Source: Rapana venosa
Taxonomy: Eukaryota; Mollusca; Gastropoda; Neogastropoda; Muricidae
Direction of reading: 5' to 3'
Assembly: GCA_028751875.1 (NCBI GenBank)
Contig: CM054134.1
Coordinates: 69,074,026 to 69,138,025 of the forward strand
Length of the DNA stretch: 64,000 nucleotides
Positions 52,381 through 62,771 of this stretch are shown in pieces. The first letter of the stretch is position 1. The number at the start of each line of letters is the position of its first letter. The notes under the pieces were generated by a model. That model was not told where the DNA came from and searched no databases. It worked only from the letters and a program-made list of their open reading frames with translations. Position numbers and translations under genes: made by a program.

Positions 52381-52880
52381 ACTTTCTATAGGAGCAGTGC
52401 TCGTACTGAGCGGATTGTCTTAGCCATTGTACTCATATAGTATCATCTGCCTAACACATTGAAGTGCTGACCAGTTCCCAAAAACTATTCGGCTGCTCAA
52501 CACATCATCCGTCACCTGCCTTCCATGACTTCACGTAACCCTGATCGGGAGGCTAAGTGGGTACCCGATCTTGCCCAAGGATCTCCCACAGGCTAGCGGA
52601 GGGAAGGAGGCACCTTACTTCTCCTGTTGGTGAAATAATTTCACCCCGCCACCCTAATTATTATTATCATTATTGTTGTTGCTACTATGCATTCCGTGCC
52701 TCACTCCTCCCGCCAAGGAATCACCCCGAGACCATAAGTACACACTGGGTGAGGACGTTGCCTGTATGACTGTTGTCAAGTACCTTTACCATAAAGGCAG
52801 CCACACTCCGACTTCAGCGGATTAAAAAAAATCTCCATTAATTGAGAGTTGTTGTTGTTGTTGTTGTTGTTGAGATTATA
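52381..52880 (-). other. Probable LINE-E leader and flank
   Basis: No ORF of note. It contains a (TTG)n at about 52,850-52,872. Its place upstream of the endonuclease suggests the LINE 5' UTR; the true 5' end is not defined. Confidence 0.4.
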
Positions 52881-53144
52881 TTAAAGTTCCAGCGGAGTTA
52901 TCGAATTTAGGGACTGGGTTAACCGCAAGTCATCTCACTTAGGCGCCGCGGGCCACCCCCAAAAAGAGAACAGTTCTTTGAAGTAACTGTGCTTGACCTG
53001 CCCAAGCACTAGAGTGCTGTATCAATGAAGAGTGAATGTTTATTTAATGCTACCAGCTTGTCAAGGCTGAAGACCATCTCAACCTTACGTTTCAAACATC
53101 GCAGCATTATGATGTATTTTCCAAAACAAATGTTTAAAAATTTA

Positions 53145-53210
53145 ATTCTTTTATATCGAGGATAATGGAATAAGCACTTATGTGCTATTTTACATCTAGT
53201 CCCCTTTAGT
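53145..53210 (-). mobile_element. SINE-1 3' end scrap
   Basis: 'attcttttatatcgaggata' followed by 'atggaataagcacttatgtg' and 'acatctagtcccc', then unrelated sequence. Confidence 0.75.
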
Positions 53211-53336
53211 AAGCTTTAGCTTGTAGGCAGCAGTGAAGTCTCCCTAAGACAATGGAGTTGCGCTCTAGGTGTTTATACTCCAGAACGCAAAGCCTGGGTA
53301 AGTAAGTATGGAGGGCAAGCTGTTACCCATGGCAGC

Positions 53337-53337
<1 letters not shown>

Positions 53338-53376
<39 letters not shown>
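53338..53376. repeat. Poly-C run of nearly 40
   Basis: An uninterrupted C homopolymer, the longest in the window, followed by 'tcccacgtcgatgg'. Confidence 0.95.
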
Positions 53377-53379
<3 letters not shown>

Positions 53380-53494
53380 CACGTCGATGGAATGGAAAGG
53401 CAATCGCCGATACACATGGTTCCAGTGCCGTCGCATGAGTTGCCAGTACGATGCTGTATACAGCTCTTAAGATCATAAGATAGGCCCTAGGTGT

Positions 53495-53640
53495 CGCTTT
53501 TTGGGGGGGGTTGGTTCCTCCCCAAGAGCCCCGAGGCTCACCAATAGTGAGACCCATGCGTATGCGATCGTTTTTGCTTTGTTTTGTTTTTTCCCCCACA
53601 ATGTAGGTGGCCGCAATCCGACCTCCGGCACGGTGTCTGA
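53495..53640 (-). repeat. Dispersed repeat R130, copy 1
   Basis: Minus strand carries 'gtcggattgcggccacctac' through 'gcatgggtctcactattggt' to 'gagcctcggggctcttgggg'. Shares order with 59,570-59,700 (minus) and 55,575-55,680 (plus). Confidence 0.65.
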
Positions 53641-53815
53641 ACACGACACCTGTGTGCATGCTGGGTGGGTTTTTTTTTAACTTTGTCATCTGCTCCTACC
53701 GACATAGAATGGCCTCCTCTTCCGAAAGACCGGAATGGGTTTTTAACGTGTGCACAATATGTTCTGCATGCGTTCGCACACGAGGTCGCGGTGTATAGCC
53801 TCTCAGCTCTTATAT
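53634..53815 (-). mobile_element. SINE-1 fragment
   Basis: Antisense landmarks 'catctgctcctaccgacata' and 'gtgtgcacaatatgttctgc', then 'cgcacacgaggtcgcggtgt'. Preceded by the motif that also opens the window. Confidence 0.72.
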
Positions 53816-53964
53816 TAGCTGAGATTTATCAATAACTGATAAAGCGTTAGGTCTGGACCAGACCAGGCCAGAGAAGATAACATGAGGGCTTGGTTTATGT
53901 AATGACTTCATTGTGGTCAGAGTTGTCTGGCTGAAGTTTGCACTACGTTTATGTTCGTGCGGTT

Positions 53965-54312
53965 TATTCTTTTATTTTATGCTTTTATTTCGAGGATAAT
54001 GGAATAAGCACTCGTGTGCTTTTTTTCATCTAGCCCCCGTGTGTATGCAGTTTTTTGTAAATTTTGTCATCCGTTCCCACCAGCACACAATGGCCTACTC
54101 TTACGAAAAGCGGAACGGGTTTTAACGTGTGCGCAAGATGTTCTGCGTGCGTTTGCACATGGGACCTCGGTTTATAGTCTCATCCGAAGGATATTTGGGG
54201 AGAGTGGAATCGACGCTGATATGAACTCCAGAAGAAAAATCCTCTTGAACGAGAATAGAACCCGGTCAGCGGATCGCGAATAAATCGCTCTAACCACCAG
54301 GCCATCCCGTCC
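53965..54312 (-). mobile_element. SINE-1, near full-length
   Basis: Minus strand: A-box-like 'tggcctggtggttagagc', degenerate B box near 'accgggttctattc', body with 'cttcggatgagactataaac', and the 3' end 'ccattatcctcgaaataaaa'. This is the best copy for deriving the family consensus. Confidence 0.88.
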
Positions 54313-54511
54313 CCCGTGGTAATGTGTAGAGAAGGGTTCCAGTCGCTATGAAATATGGATCACCTTGTTCATTGTTCAGTATGGTGAGGATCGTTTTATG
54401 GCCATTTTTTTGTAGTCCACCCCCCACCCCCCACCCCTTCTCTGTCTGTCTCACTTTCTCTCTGTATTTTGTATGTATGTCTGTATTTTGTATGTATGTA
54501 TGTATGTATAT

Positions 54512-54514
54512 ATA

Positions 54515-54566
<52 letters not shown>
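54512..54566. repeat. (TA)n(CT)n microsatellite
   Basis: TATGTATG/TA units pass into a CT run of over 45 bp. Confidence 0.95.
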
Positions 54567-54568
<2 letters not shown>

Positions 54569-55076
54569 CGTGTTGGCACCGCGCTTTGGGGCTGGAATCA
54601 GTCTGCTGATTTGCTGCATCAGCCTGTCTTCAATGAATGCACGAGTCTGTGATTTATCAAGCGCATGAGACAAAAACCTTGAACTTACCAAAAGCGTGAT
54701 TACTGCGCTTGGGAAGAAGAAGGAAACTTGAAAATGTGCACGCACGTACACACGCACACGCACGCACACACGCACACACGCACTCCGCACACGCACGCGC
54801 TCGCTCACACACACATACACATACACACACATGCAGTCACTAAAACTTTAACAGACTTGCCAGCCATAGAATGAATGCTACTGAGCAATTTATTTTTGGT
54901 GGTAGTGTATGGATGAAGGATGAACGAACAAGTGCCAATGAGCGAAAGAACCAACGAATGAATGTATGATTTCTAAAGTCTCCACACCCATAGTAAAGCT
55001 ATGGTGTATCTTGACAATGGATATGTCGATTGTGTTCCTCCGAATTAAGAGTAAGAAAACTTGTAAGAAGAGCATA

Positions 55077-55371
55077 AAAAGGTCAGGTGTTTCCATAACC
55101 TATGTGGTCGTTGGGGAGCGACGTGTCAGAGACCTCAGCTTCTCTAGGGGGTCAGCATATTGAGGAAGGCGCCCGTCTCCTCTCCCTCGCTGCTTTACCT
55201 TCCTTGACCCTAAAGAGGGCAGGTACCCATTGACAGCTGGGTGAACTGGGGGACTGTACGGAAACTAAGACACACGAACGGTCACCCATCCCCTTGGTAA
55301 CCACGCTTTACGCTGCTTAACGCTCGTTTAGGGAAAGTGAGTGCTCTGACCACTGAGCTATCCTGTCCCTC
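55077..55371 (-). mobile_element. Chimeric tRNA/5S SINE, copy 2
   Basis: Minus strand has the A-box-like 'gggacaggatagctcagtgg' and the 5S-like 'ggatgggtgaccg'. Near-exact 12-bp duplication 'aagaagagcata'/'aagaagagtata' at 55,065-55,076 and 55,372-55,383. Confidence 0.85.
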
Positions 55372-55456
55372 AAGAAGAGTATATTTAACTTTTTAAAAAG
55401 TCATGGGTGGAAACTTTACATGCTAGAAGGTTCGCGAGCGAGCAGCAAGAGAGAGA

Positions 55457-55458
<2 letters not shown>

Positions 55459-55487
<29 letters not shown>
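55459..55487. repeat. Poly-G run of nearly 30
   Basis: G homopolymer after a short GA run. Confidence 0.93.
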
Positions 55488-55488
<1 letters not shown>

Positions 55489-55574
55489 TTCTGTTGTTTT
55501 AGAGATCCTCTGCTGTCCTGCTCCCCCCTAAAGTGTTGTTTTTTTAAAACTCATACAGCATATATCTGGACATT

Positions 55575-55680
55575 CCCGAAACCGTAATGCGGCTACCTTC
55601 GTGATGGGCAAAAACGGTCGCATACATACGCAAAACTTAATCAATGGTACACTTAAGAGCTCTAGCCGAGGAATGAAAAA
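55575..55680 (+). repeat. Dispersed repeat R130, copy 2
   Basis: 'ccgtaatgcggctaccttcg' to 'cttaagagctctagccgagg' aligns in order with copies 1 and 3. A further scrap ('gagctctagccgaggaagag') lies at 37,117-37,136. Confidence 0.6.
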
Positions 55681-55822
55681 AAACCAAGCCTCTGGACTAG
55701 TAAACGTAGAAACAAATATTGAAGAAAAAGTATTGGAGGAAAAGGAAGTGAAGGCAACCAGTTACAATCTCTCCCATCAAAAAAAAAAAAGGATTCATCA
55801 ATAATTTTTCTGTTTCTCTTCT

Positions 55823-56115
55823 AAAGGTAAAGGTGTCCCATAACCTATGCGGTCGTATGGGAGCGAGGCATCAGAGACCTCACTTCTCTAGGGCCAGCAT
55901 ATTGAGGGCGGCGCCCATCTCCTCTCCCTCGCTGCTTTACCTTCCAAGACCCTAAAGATGGCAGGTACCCATTTACAGCTGGGTGAACTGGGGGACTGAC
56001 TGTACTGAAACCAAAGCGCGCAAACAGTCACCCATCCAAGTGGTAACCACGCTGGATGCTGCTTAACCTTGGCTGGGGGAAAGCGAGTGCTCCGACCACT
56101 GAGCTATCCCGATCC
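55823..56115 (-). mobile_element. Chimeric tRNA/5S SINE, copy 3
   Basis: Flanked by an exact 11-bp duplication, 'gtttctcttct', at 55,812-55,822 and 56,116-56,126. Same head (A-box-like, then 5S-like 'ttggatgggtgac') and body as copies 1 and 2, and better preserved than copy 2. Confidence 0.88.
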
Positions 56116-56223
56116 GTTTCTCTTCTGGAAAGGTAAACATAGAAGACACAACATAAAACTAGAACTATTGCCTTAAAAAAAAAACGTTTACACTACAGCT
56201 TCAGATTTCATCCGAGTCACACG

Positions 56224-56328
56224 ACCCCCCCCCCCCCCCCCCCCCCCCCCCCACGAGTTGTAAAAAAAAAAGAACAATTAAAAAAATCCCAATCTCCTGA
56301 CTTCTCCCCCCCCCCCCCCCCCCCCCTC
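56224..56328. repeat. Two poly-C runs
   Basis: C homopolymers of about 29 (56,224-56,252) and 20 (56,307-56,326). Confidence 0.93.
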
Positions 56329-56504
56329 CGTTGTTCCAGTTCAGCAGAGGAGAACAAGAGAGTAATAAGCCGTAGCACGTGAACGTCCTATACATTTCTG
56401 TCACGTGAAGAAGCAGAACTAAAAAAGAGAATGGAGCGGAAAGCCCTCTCTCTTTTAGATTTTGGTTAGTACTTGAGATTTCAGTCCTCATAGCTGAAGG
56501 CTTT

Positions 56505-56650
56505 TCGGTGCTAGTGTGGCGCTGCTCTTGTGGCGACGCCCTCTGCTCTCCCTGGGGAGAGTTGCTGATAGGCCGTACATTTTATTTCTCTACGAATGTA
56601 GAGTGCTATTTTTTTCGACAGAATTTTACCAGAGACAGCTCTTTGGCTGA
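56505..56650 (+). mobile_element. SINE-3 family fragment, rearranged
   Basis: 'ggcgctgctcttgtggcgac' and 'gacagaattttaccagagac' match SINE-3 at 57,818, but their order is changed, which indicates two scraps of opposite origin or an internal inversion. Confidence 0.55.
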
Positions 56651-56689
56651 TATGATTAATAATGTTTATGTTTTACTTCGTTGTTGTTG

Positions 56690-56850
56690 GTGGTTATTTT
56701 TCTTGTTTTGTTGTTGTGTGGCTGTTTTGTTGTTGTTTGTTGTTTTCTTGTTGTTTGGTTTGGTTTTTGTTTGTTGTTTTCTTGTTGTTGTTTGGTTTGG
56801 TTTGGTTGGTTTTTTTGGTTGTTGTTGTTGTTGTTGTTTTGGGGGGAATG
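56690..56850. repeat. TTG/TGG-rich low-complexity tract
   Basis: About 160 bp made of TTG, TTTTG and GGTTT units; stays open in several frames by composition only. Confidence 0.9.
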
Positions 56851-57295
56851 CTACAAGTTCTACATGTGTGTTGCACAGAAACCTCAATTTCTCCCCTCAT
56901 CTGAAAGATAACACAGAGCACCACCCAGGGTCCCGTGGGTTCAAACGGGAATGGAACCTGCTTCCTTTCACGTTGTAAAAAGGCGCGTTTCTGTTCGGCC
57001 CCGCAACTGCACCCACTAGTCCTTTTTTGCTGAGTGAGGGAGGGAGGGAGTCTGTGGACGCCATCACACACTTGACACCTCGCAGCTGTTCCTTACGGTC
57101 ACAAGACTGTCCTTGACCCTTCACCTTACATATGAATTCTGGTCAAGTGTTTTCATGAGCTGTGTCACGTGTGTCCCCCTTCCCTTGATCCCCTTCCTAC
57201 CCCCACCCCCCAACCCATACCCCTCCACCCCTCCCCTGCTCCCACTTTCTGAGGGAGTTTTGCTGAGGACCTAGTTTACTTAACTGGGTACTCTG

Positions 57296-57367
<72 letters not shown>

Positions 57368-57512
57368 CTCTCAAGTTTTGCTTATTTTGCTAAATTGAAA
57401 ATGAAAATTGAGTTCATCCCCCACTCCGTCCCCTCCCCTCCCTTTTCTCCTCCTCCTTGTATGTGTGTGCGTGTGTGTGTGTGCGTGTGTGTTGTGTGGG
57501 GGGGGGGGGGGG
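57296..57512. repeat. (CT)n tract, GT run and poly-G
   Basis: CT units at 57,296-57,372, GT units at 57,465-57,496 and a G run to about 57,511. Confidence 0.92.
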
Positions 57513-57817
57513 ACACGCGCGAATGCGTGTGTGGTGCACATATGTGTGTAGAAAGGCAGTAATAAGTCTTGGCAACCTTCTCACCTTTATAATAATGATA
57601 AAAATCAGTCAATTGAAAGGCTTTGTAGTCCTCTTTGTAACCTAGCATGCGTTTTCAGTGGAATAATATGTCATGTGTGGTGTCATGTGTATCTTTATTC
57701 GTGTTTATTCTTCATGTGCATGGGGGAAAACGAATGCTCGTTTCTTTCATACACTCATGAGATTGTTTCTATATCATGTCTTTGATAATCACAACAAAGG
57801 ATTTGTGTTCCAGGTGG

Positions 57818-58200
57818 ATCGGTGGTCTAGAGGTAACGCGCCTGTCTAGAAAGCGAAAAGTCCGGGTCAGAAGTGTGCGGTGGTTCGTATCCCGTTTGGA
57901 CCTGAAACTTTTCCCCCATCCATTAGACTATGAGTGGTGGTCTGGGTGCTAGTCTTTCGGATGAGACGATACACCGAGGTCCCGTGTGTTACACATAATT
58001 ATTCAGCGCACGTGAAAGAACCCATGGCAACAAGAGAGCTGTCCCTGGCAAAATTCTGTAGAAAAAAGCCACTCTGATAGGGAAACAAATGGGCGGCGCT
58101 GCTCTTGTGGCGACGCGCTCTCCCCGGGGAGAGCATCCCGAATTTCACGGAGAGAAATCTGCCGTGACTTAAAGTGGTATGAAAAGAAATGAAATGAAAA
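57818..58200 (+). mobile_element. SINE-3, tRNA-headed, near full-length
   Basis: Head with A-box-like 'ggatcggtggtctagaggta' and B-box-like 'ggtggttcgtatcccg'. A central block 'tctttcggatgagacgatac' with 'cagcgcacgtgaaagaaccc' follows, of a type seen in other molluscan SINEs; then 'gcggcgctgctcttgtggcg'. The 3' end is 'tgccgtgacttaaagtggta' and GAAAT repeats. The central 'cggatgagac' block is shared with SINE-1, so the two families appear to share a core domain. Confidence 0.85.
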
Positions 58201-58254
58201 AGGTATGCTGCCCATTCAATAATGATAAGGGCAGTGGTCATAGCTTGTCCTATC

Positions 58255-58425
58255 AGGAGGCTGTGTGTTGGTTGTGGCACAGTGGTCAGGAGGCAACCAC
58301 CATCTGGAGTGTCAGAAATCTGTTCCTTGAATCTGGTTCAAAGGTAGAGTTGTTGGGGTGTTTTTTGAACAGTGTTGTAGACCCTGAGTGGTGGTCTGCG
58401 TTCTAGTCTTTCGAATGCGCATTTA
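58255..58425 (+). mobile_element. SINE-3-related 5' fragment
   Basis: 'tggcacagtggtcaggaggc' (A-box-like), 'aatctggttcaaagg' (degenerate B box) and 'gtggtctgcgttctagtctt' followed by 'tcgaatg' follow SINE-3 order, then stop before an A,C-rich tract. Confidence 0.65.
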
Positions 58426-58439
58426 GCATATGTCAGGGG

Positions 58440-58525
58440 AAAAAAGAAACAAAAAAGCAACCCTAAACAACAACAACAACACACAACAACAACAACAACA
58501 CACACACACACTCGCACACACACAC

Positions 58526-58572
<47 letters not shown>

Positions 58573-58800
58573 CCACACACACACACACCCTCCAAAACCA
58601 ACCCAAACAAAACAGACAATAACAAAAACAAAACAAACTCCCCCCCACAAACCCCAGAAACAACAACAACAACAACAAAACCCACGGCAAGAGCAAGAGA
58701 TTTGTTTTCAGAAGCAAAATCGCCCCATGGCTACAACCATTCTGCAAAGCCATTCTGACGGGGAGAACAATATTATGCACACAGAGAAATGACAGAGGGC
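58440..58800. repeat. AAC/CA-rich tract with SINE-3-like scrap
   Basis: AAC units and a long (CA)n at 58,498-58,590. At about 58,700-58,770, 'gccccatggctacaaccatt' and 'ctgcaaagccattctgacgg' recall the SINE-3 middle, so this may be the rest of the fragment at 58,255 split by the repeat. Confidence 0.6.
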
Positions 58801-58845
58801 ATTACGTGACCCTTTAGTGCTACTCTCTCTCCAGGGACGACTAAT

Positions 58846-58855
58846 GGCTCTCTCT

Positions 58856-58902
<47 letters not shown>

Positions 58903-59058
58903 CTCTCTCTCTCTCTCTCTATTCCCCCCCCCCTCTCTCTCTCTCTCTCTTTTCATTATTTAGCTGTATGTATGTATGTATGTTAGTCCGCTCTCTCTGT
59001 TTTTATTCCCCCTCTCTCTCTTTTCATTATTTAGCTGTATGTATGTATGTTAGTCCGT
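58846..59058. repeat. (CT)n arrays with a duplicated TATG unit
   Basis: CT runs from 58,846 to 58,950. 'cattatttagctgtatgtat' then occurs twice (about 58,955 and 59,023). Confidence 0.92.
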
Positions 59059-59420
59059 CGTGTTCGACGATGACCTCCAAAACAGCAGAGGAGGCAGCTG
59101 CTGTTTCGGAAATTGGGCAGAAATTTGATTATAGTGGAGATGCCTTGCCCACAGCACATCCCCACTCTCTCGGCCAAGTGGGCATAAGGACAGTCAGCGT
59201 TGGAGATGTTCTCCAAAGGCCAACTAGCCCCCAGGGCTGCAGCACATTAAAAGGACTGTGCAAGTCAAGCCTCCTAGTCAGAGAGTCATAGTCGATCACT
59301 AAAGACTAAGCTATAAAGTGGAACTCCATGAGTGGAAAAGCCACTGGTCATACACAGCCTCTCACTTTGCTGTTGCCCCCAGCGTCAATGGTTTAACCAA
59401 GAACTGTGATTATTTAGCTA
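59050..59420. other. Unassigned GC-richer segment, possibly a retroposon scrap
   Basis: Unlike the low-complexity surroundings. It starts near 'gtccgtcgtgttcgacgatg' and contains a 107-codon frame with no domain I recognise. No tRNA-like boxes or target duplication seen. Confidence 0.35.
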
Positions 59421-59569
59421 AAGAGCATTTTGCTGACTAAAGCCCAAACGCCCTATAGCCTGCTGCAATACTGACTGGTTTGGGTTCCTCTCTTGACTCT
59501 CAGTAATGAGTGCGATAGGCATTACTGTGTGTTGTGGGCAAGGATTTCTGTTTGTTTGATTTTTTCCCC

Positions 59570-59735
59570 CGTTCTTCGGCTAGAGCTCCGAGATTTACCA
59601 ATGGTGAGAATTTTGTACAAACGACAGTCCCCCCCCCCCCCCTCTCTCCCCACTCCCCACCACCATTAAGGTAGCGGCATTCCGACTTTGGGGATACAGT
59701 CGGGAATTGAACCTATCAATTTTGCCATGACAGTC
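59570..59735 (-). repeat. Dispersed repeat R130, copy 3
   Basis: 'cttcggctagagctccgaga', 'accaatggtgagaattttgt' and 'aggtagcggcattccgactt' align in order with copies 1 and 2; a poly-C run interrupts it at 59,629. Confidence 0.6.
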
Positions 59736-60019
59736 GGGCTCTCTGCTCTTTCTGATGTTCAACTGTCGTGGTTTTTTGGGTTTGTTTTTTTTTTAATTGT
59801 GCACAAGTCCTAAGTACATGGGTTTAGAGTACTGGTTTAGAGTCTCCTTCGAATGGCATTCAGTTTGATTTTCCCGTCAAACTGGGAAGAAAGGGCAAGG
59901 TTGGGAATCGAACACAGAACCTCACGGGTTACTTGGTAGACAGGTGAACGTATAAACTGTCCTACCACCCTTTTTCTTGTTGGCAAGTTGAATCTGGTGG
60001 AGCCCCATCTTCTCTAGGT

Positions 60020-60330
60020 AGATGCATGCTGGGTATGTTTCGTGTCATTCATCCTACCGGCAGTCATAGCTGACCTATTCCTCTACTGAAAGTGGACGGG
60101 ATTTGAACGTCTGTGCAAGATGTTTTGTAGACTTTTTGCGCACGGGACCTGAAGTTATAGCCTCTTCTGGAGCTCAGGAAAGTAGAATCTTTTTCCCGTT
60201 TTCTTAAAAAAAAAAAAAGAACATCAGTAATCAGGGATCTGTAGAACCAGTACCCACCCATGTTAACTCCAAGGGGAAAATCCCCTTGAATTGACACCTG
60301 AACAGAGACTCGACCCCACCCCACCTCGCC
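60020..60330 (-). mobile_element. SINE-1-like, strongly diverged
   Basis: 'gcatgctgggtatgtttcgt', 'gacctattcctctactgaaa' and 'gtgcaagatgttttgtagac', then 'gcgcacgggacctgaagtta' follow SINE-1 order at low similarity. Confidence 0.6.
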
Positions 60331-60629
60331 ATCAGTGACTGTTTTGTGTAAACTTATAGAGAAAATCTGACGTAGTTTCCATATCGAGTTTTCACGTTCC
60401 CTTTCAATTATCCCCCCCCCCTCCCTCCCCAGTCGCCCCCCTGGAGATGCGGGTGGATGGGGGGGGGGGGGGGGGGGGAGGAGGCTATCAGTATAAATAG
60501 TATCCCCACCTTATGAAAATTCTGTGCTGGAAATTCTCTCATTTCTATCCCTCTCTTTGTTTCTGCCTCGTTCATTTTACTCTCCTGTCACATCCATCTC
60601 ATCTACTTTCTGCCTCTTTCTCATCTTTT

Positions 60630-60735
60630 GGGGGGACTGGATGTAAAAAAAAAAAAAAAAAAGAAGCACATGGGTGCTTATTCCTTATCCTGGAAATAAA
60701 CGAATTTGTCATTGTGTCATTGTGTCATTGTCTGC
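60630..60735 (+). mobile_element. SINE-1 3' end with (TCATTG)n tail
   Basis: 'ggggggactggatgtaaaaa', then 'cacatgggtgcttattcctt' and 'atcctggaaataaacgaatt', ending in TGTCATTG repeats. Confidence 0.8.
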
Positions 60736-60860
60736 CTTCTTGGTCCATTCTCCTGCCTTTTTTCCCCCCAGATAGACATGAAAGATAACAGTTCTCTCCC
60801 ACGCGGAAGTCGGATGCGCGGAGTCGGCCTGACTCGTCAGTTGCTGCGCATTTCCGCTCA
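60727..60860 (-). repeat. Dispersed repeat R110, best copy
   Basis: Plus strand 'tctgccttcttggtccattc', 'tcctgcc', 'agatagacatgaaagataac' and 'agttctctcccacgcggaag'. Other copies are at 20,590, 32,745 and 61,556. Function unknown. Confidence 0.75.
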
Positions 60861-60996
60861 CGTGACAGCCAATAGTTGCAGTCTGAGTGTTCTGCAAAAA
60901 AGAAGCAGAAGAAAAACGTATATGTGTGTGTGTATCAATAGTGCGTCACTGAAAGATTTGTAACGCTTTAACAGAAAGATTCTTTTGTTTATTGGA

Positions 60997-61211
60997 GTTC
61001 CCCCCCCCCCCCCCCCCCTCTCTCTCTCTCTCTCTCTAGGACATTGTGTGCGGGTGGGAACAGGTGACAACATTTACAAAACTGCATACACATGGGGACT
61101 GGATGTAAAAAAAAAAAAAGCACATGAGTGTTTATCCCATTATCCTCGAAATAGAAGAATAAATAAATATACCTCTCTCTCTCTCCCTCTCTCGCTCTTT
61201 GTCTCTCTCTG

Positions 61212-61256
<45 letters not shown>
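60997..61256. repeat. Poly-C, (CT)n and a SINE-1 3' end
   Basis: C run at about 61,000-61,017 and CT to 61,038. A SINE-1 3' part in plus orientation lies at 61,040-61,170 ('gtgtgcgggtgggaacaggt', 'ggggactggatgtaaaaaaa'), then CT arrays run to 61,256. Confidence 0.88.
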
Positions 61257-61258
<2 letters not shown>

Positions 61259-61439
61259 AATCAGCAGAACACAAAAAGGACAAGACGAAACATCACGTGT
61301 TTTGTTTCCCAAGAAGATCACAGGCTTCAGAAATTGGCAGAGGTGTGCCAAGTCATGACTGACCAGCTTTTGTACACTGTCCTAGTACTGACCTGTCAGG
61401 TTTTCTTCTTCTTCTTCCGTCAGTGTGAAGAGAGCCTAC

Positions 61440-61509
61440 CTCTGTCTGTCTGTCTGTCTGTCTGTTTCTGTCTGCCTGTCTGTCTGTCTGTCTCTTCTCT
61501 CTCTCTCTC

Positions 61510-61559
<50 letters not shown>

Positions 61560-61560
61560 A
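61440..61560. repeat. (TCTG)n(CT)n array
   Basis: TCTG units pass into a CT run of about 60 bp. The preceding 'gtcagtgtgaaga' recurs before the TCTG units at 63,129. Confidence 0.93.
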
Positions 61561-61617
61561 TCTTTTATGTCTATCTGGGGGGGAAAAAAAGGCAGGAGAA
61601 TGGACCAAGAAGGCAGA
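61556..61617 (+). repeat. Dispersed repeat R110, partial copy
   Basis: 'tgttatcttttatgtctatc' and 'ggcaggagaatggaccaaga' match the better copy at 60,727 in reverse orientation. Confidence 0.7.
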
Positions 61618-61719
61618 GAGAGAGGCAGACAGACAGAGACAGAGTTTAACGTCCATCTACTGGGAGAAACTCCCAGTAATGGACGTTAAACTCTGTCTCT
61701 GTCTGTCTGCCTCTCTCTC
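61616..61719. repeat. Near-perfect 50-bp hairpin
   Basis: The left arm 61,616-61,666 is the reverse complement of 61,670-61,719 except for one bulged base, with a loop of only 3 bases (aaa). The arms hold GAGA and GACA units and the unique core 'gagtttaacgtccat'. A scrap 'atggacgttaaatgctgtct' recurs at about 62,971. Confidence 0.93.
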
Positions 61720-62010
61720 GCCGCTCTCGCTCTCTCTCTCTCTCTCTTCTCTCCTCTCTCTCTCTCTCTCTCTCTTGCTCTTATTTTATTACCATGACAT
61801 TCATTTGCATGAACATAATTAAAAAGTGTTTGTGTTGATCGTGTGCTATGTGAGTATTACATATTTAGTATTATCCCTGAAACCCCCCCCCCCCCACCCC
61901 CCCACACACACACACACTCAAACACACACACACACACACACAAAACACACACACACACACACGACCGCGCGCGCGCTCAAACACACACACAACACACACA
62001 CACACATACC
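61720..62010. repeat. (CT)n, poly-C and (CA)n arrays
   Basis: CT to 61,773, C runs near 61,883-61,903, then CA blocks with a short (CG)n near 61,965-61,975. Confidence 0.92.
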
Positions 62011-62019
62011 CCAATCACT

Positions 62020-62770
62020 CACCCACCCATATTCTCTCCCTAAACGACTGTATAGTTTTAAATTTCTTCTTGATTTGTTTCTTGTTTTTATTGTGTGGAT
62101 GTATGGGTATTAAATTTATTCATTATCATGACATATAATTTGAAACGAGTATAATCCAAAATGAGTGTTGATGGGATCGCATACTGTTTTGGGATTTATA
62201 TATTGGATATTATCTCTGAAATACACACACACACACTCTCTGCCCTCTGTCTCTCTCTCTCTCCACCTTTTATCGTCCTGCTTATAGTCATAGTATATCC
62301 TGATGAAGGATTCATATTTTTATATTTTCAATACTTTATTGGACTTGCCTCTGTACTTAAGTTTTAACAAGTGCCCTATTTCAATATCTTATAATTATGT
62401 GTAACAAGTATGTGTACCATTTGACAATGTGTAGATGTTTATCTTTATGACTTATTAAGTTTGGTTGTTTTTATTTTCTTGGCTTTGTTGTTGCTCTTGT
62501 TCTTGCTGTTGTTGTTTGTCTGTTTTTTCCTCTTTTTATCATCTTTTGTTGGTTTGGTTTTTCCTTCTCTTTTTTTGGTTGTTTGTTTTGGTTAGGGTTT
62601 TTTGGGGGTGGGGGTAGGGTGGGGTATTCTTAGGATTTTTCTTTTAATTGCTTGTTTTTGGGGGGGGGAGGGTTTTGGGGGGAGCTGTTTTAAAAAGGGG
62701 TTTATTTCCCTTGTTTTTATTGCGAGACTGATAAGTATTGGGTTATTATTATAAGATGTATCCCTAAGGG
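62020..62770. other. AT- then GT-rich intergenic stretch
   Basis: No recognisable gene, SINE head or LINE peptide. The right half is T/G-rich with G runs near 62,600-62,700. Confidence 0.6.
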
Positions 62771-62771
62771 G

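Noticed and set aside
56508..56978. 156-codon plus-strand frame with hydrophobic repeats that looks like a membrane protein
   Set aside because: The core is a TTG/TGG low-complexity tract joined to a SINE-3 scrap.
61199..61822. 207-codon Ser/Leu-rich frame
   Set aside because: CT and TCTG repeats plus an R110 scrap and the hairpin; no domain.
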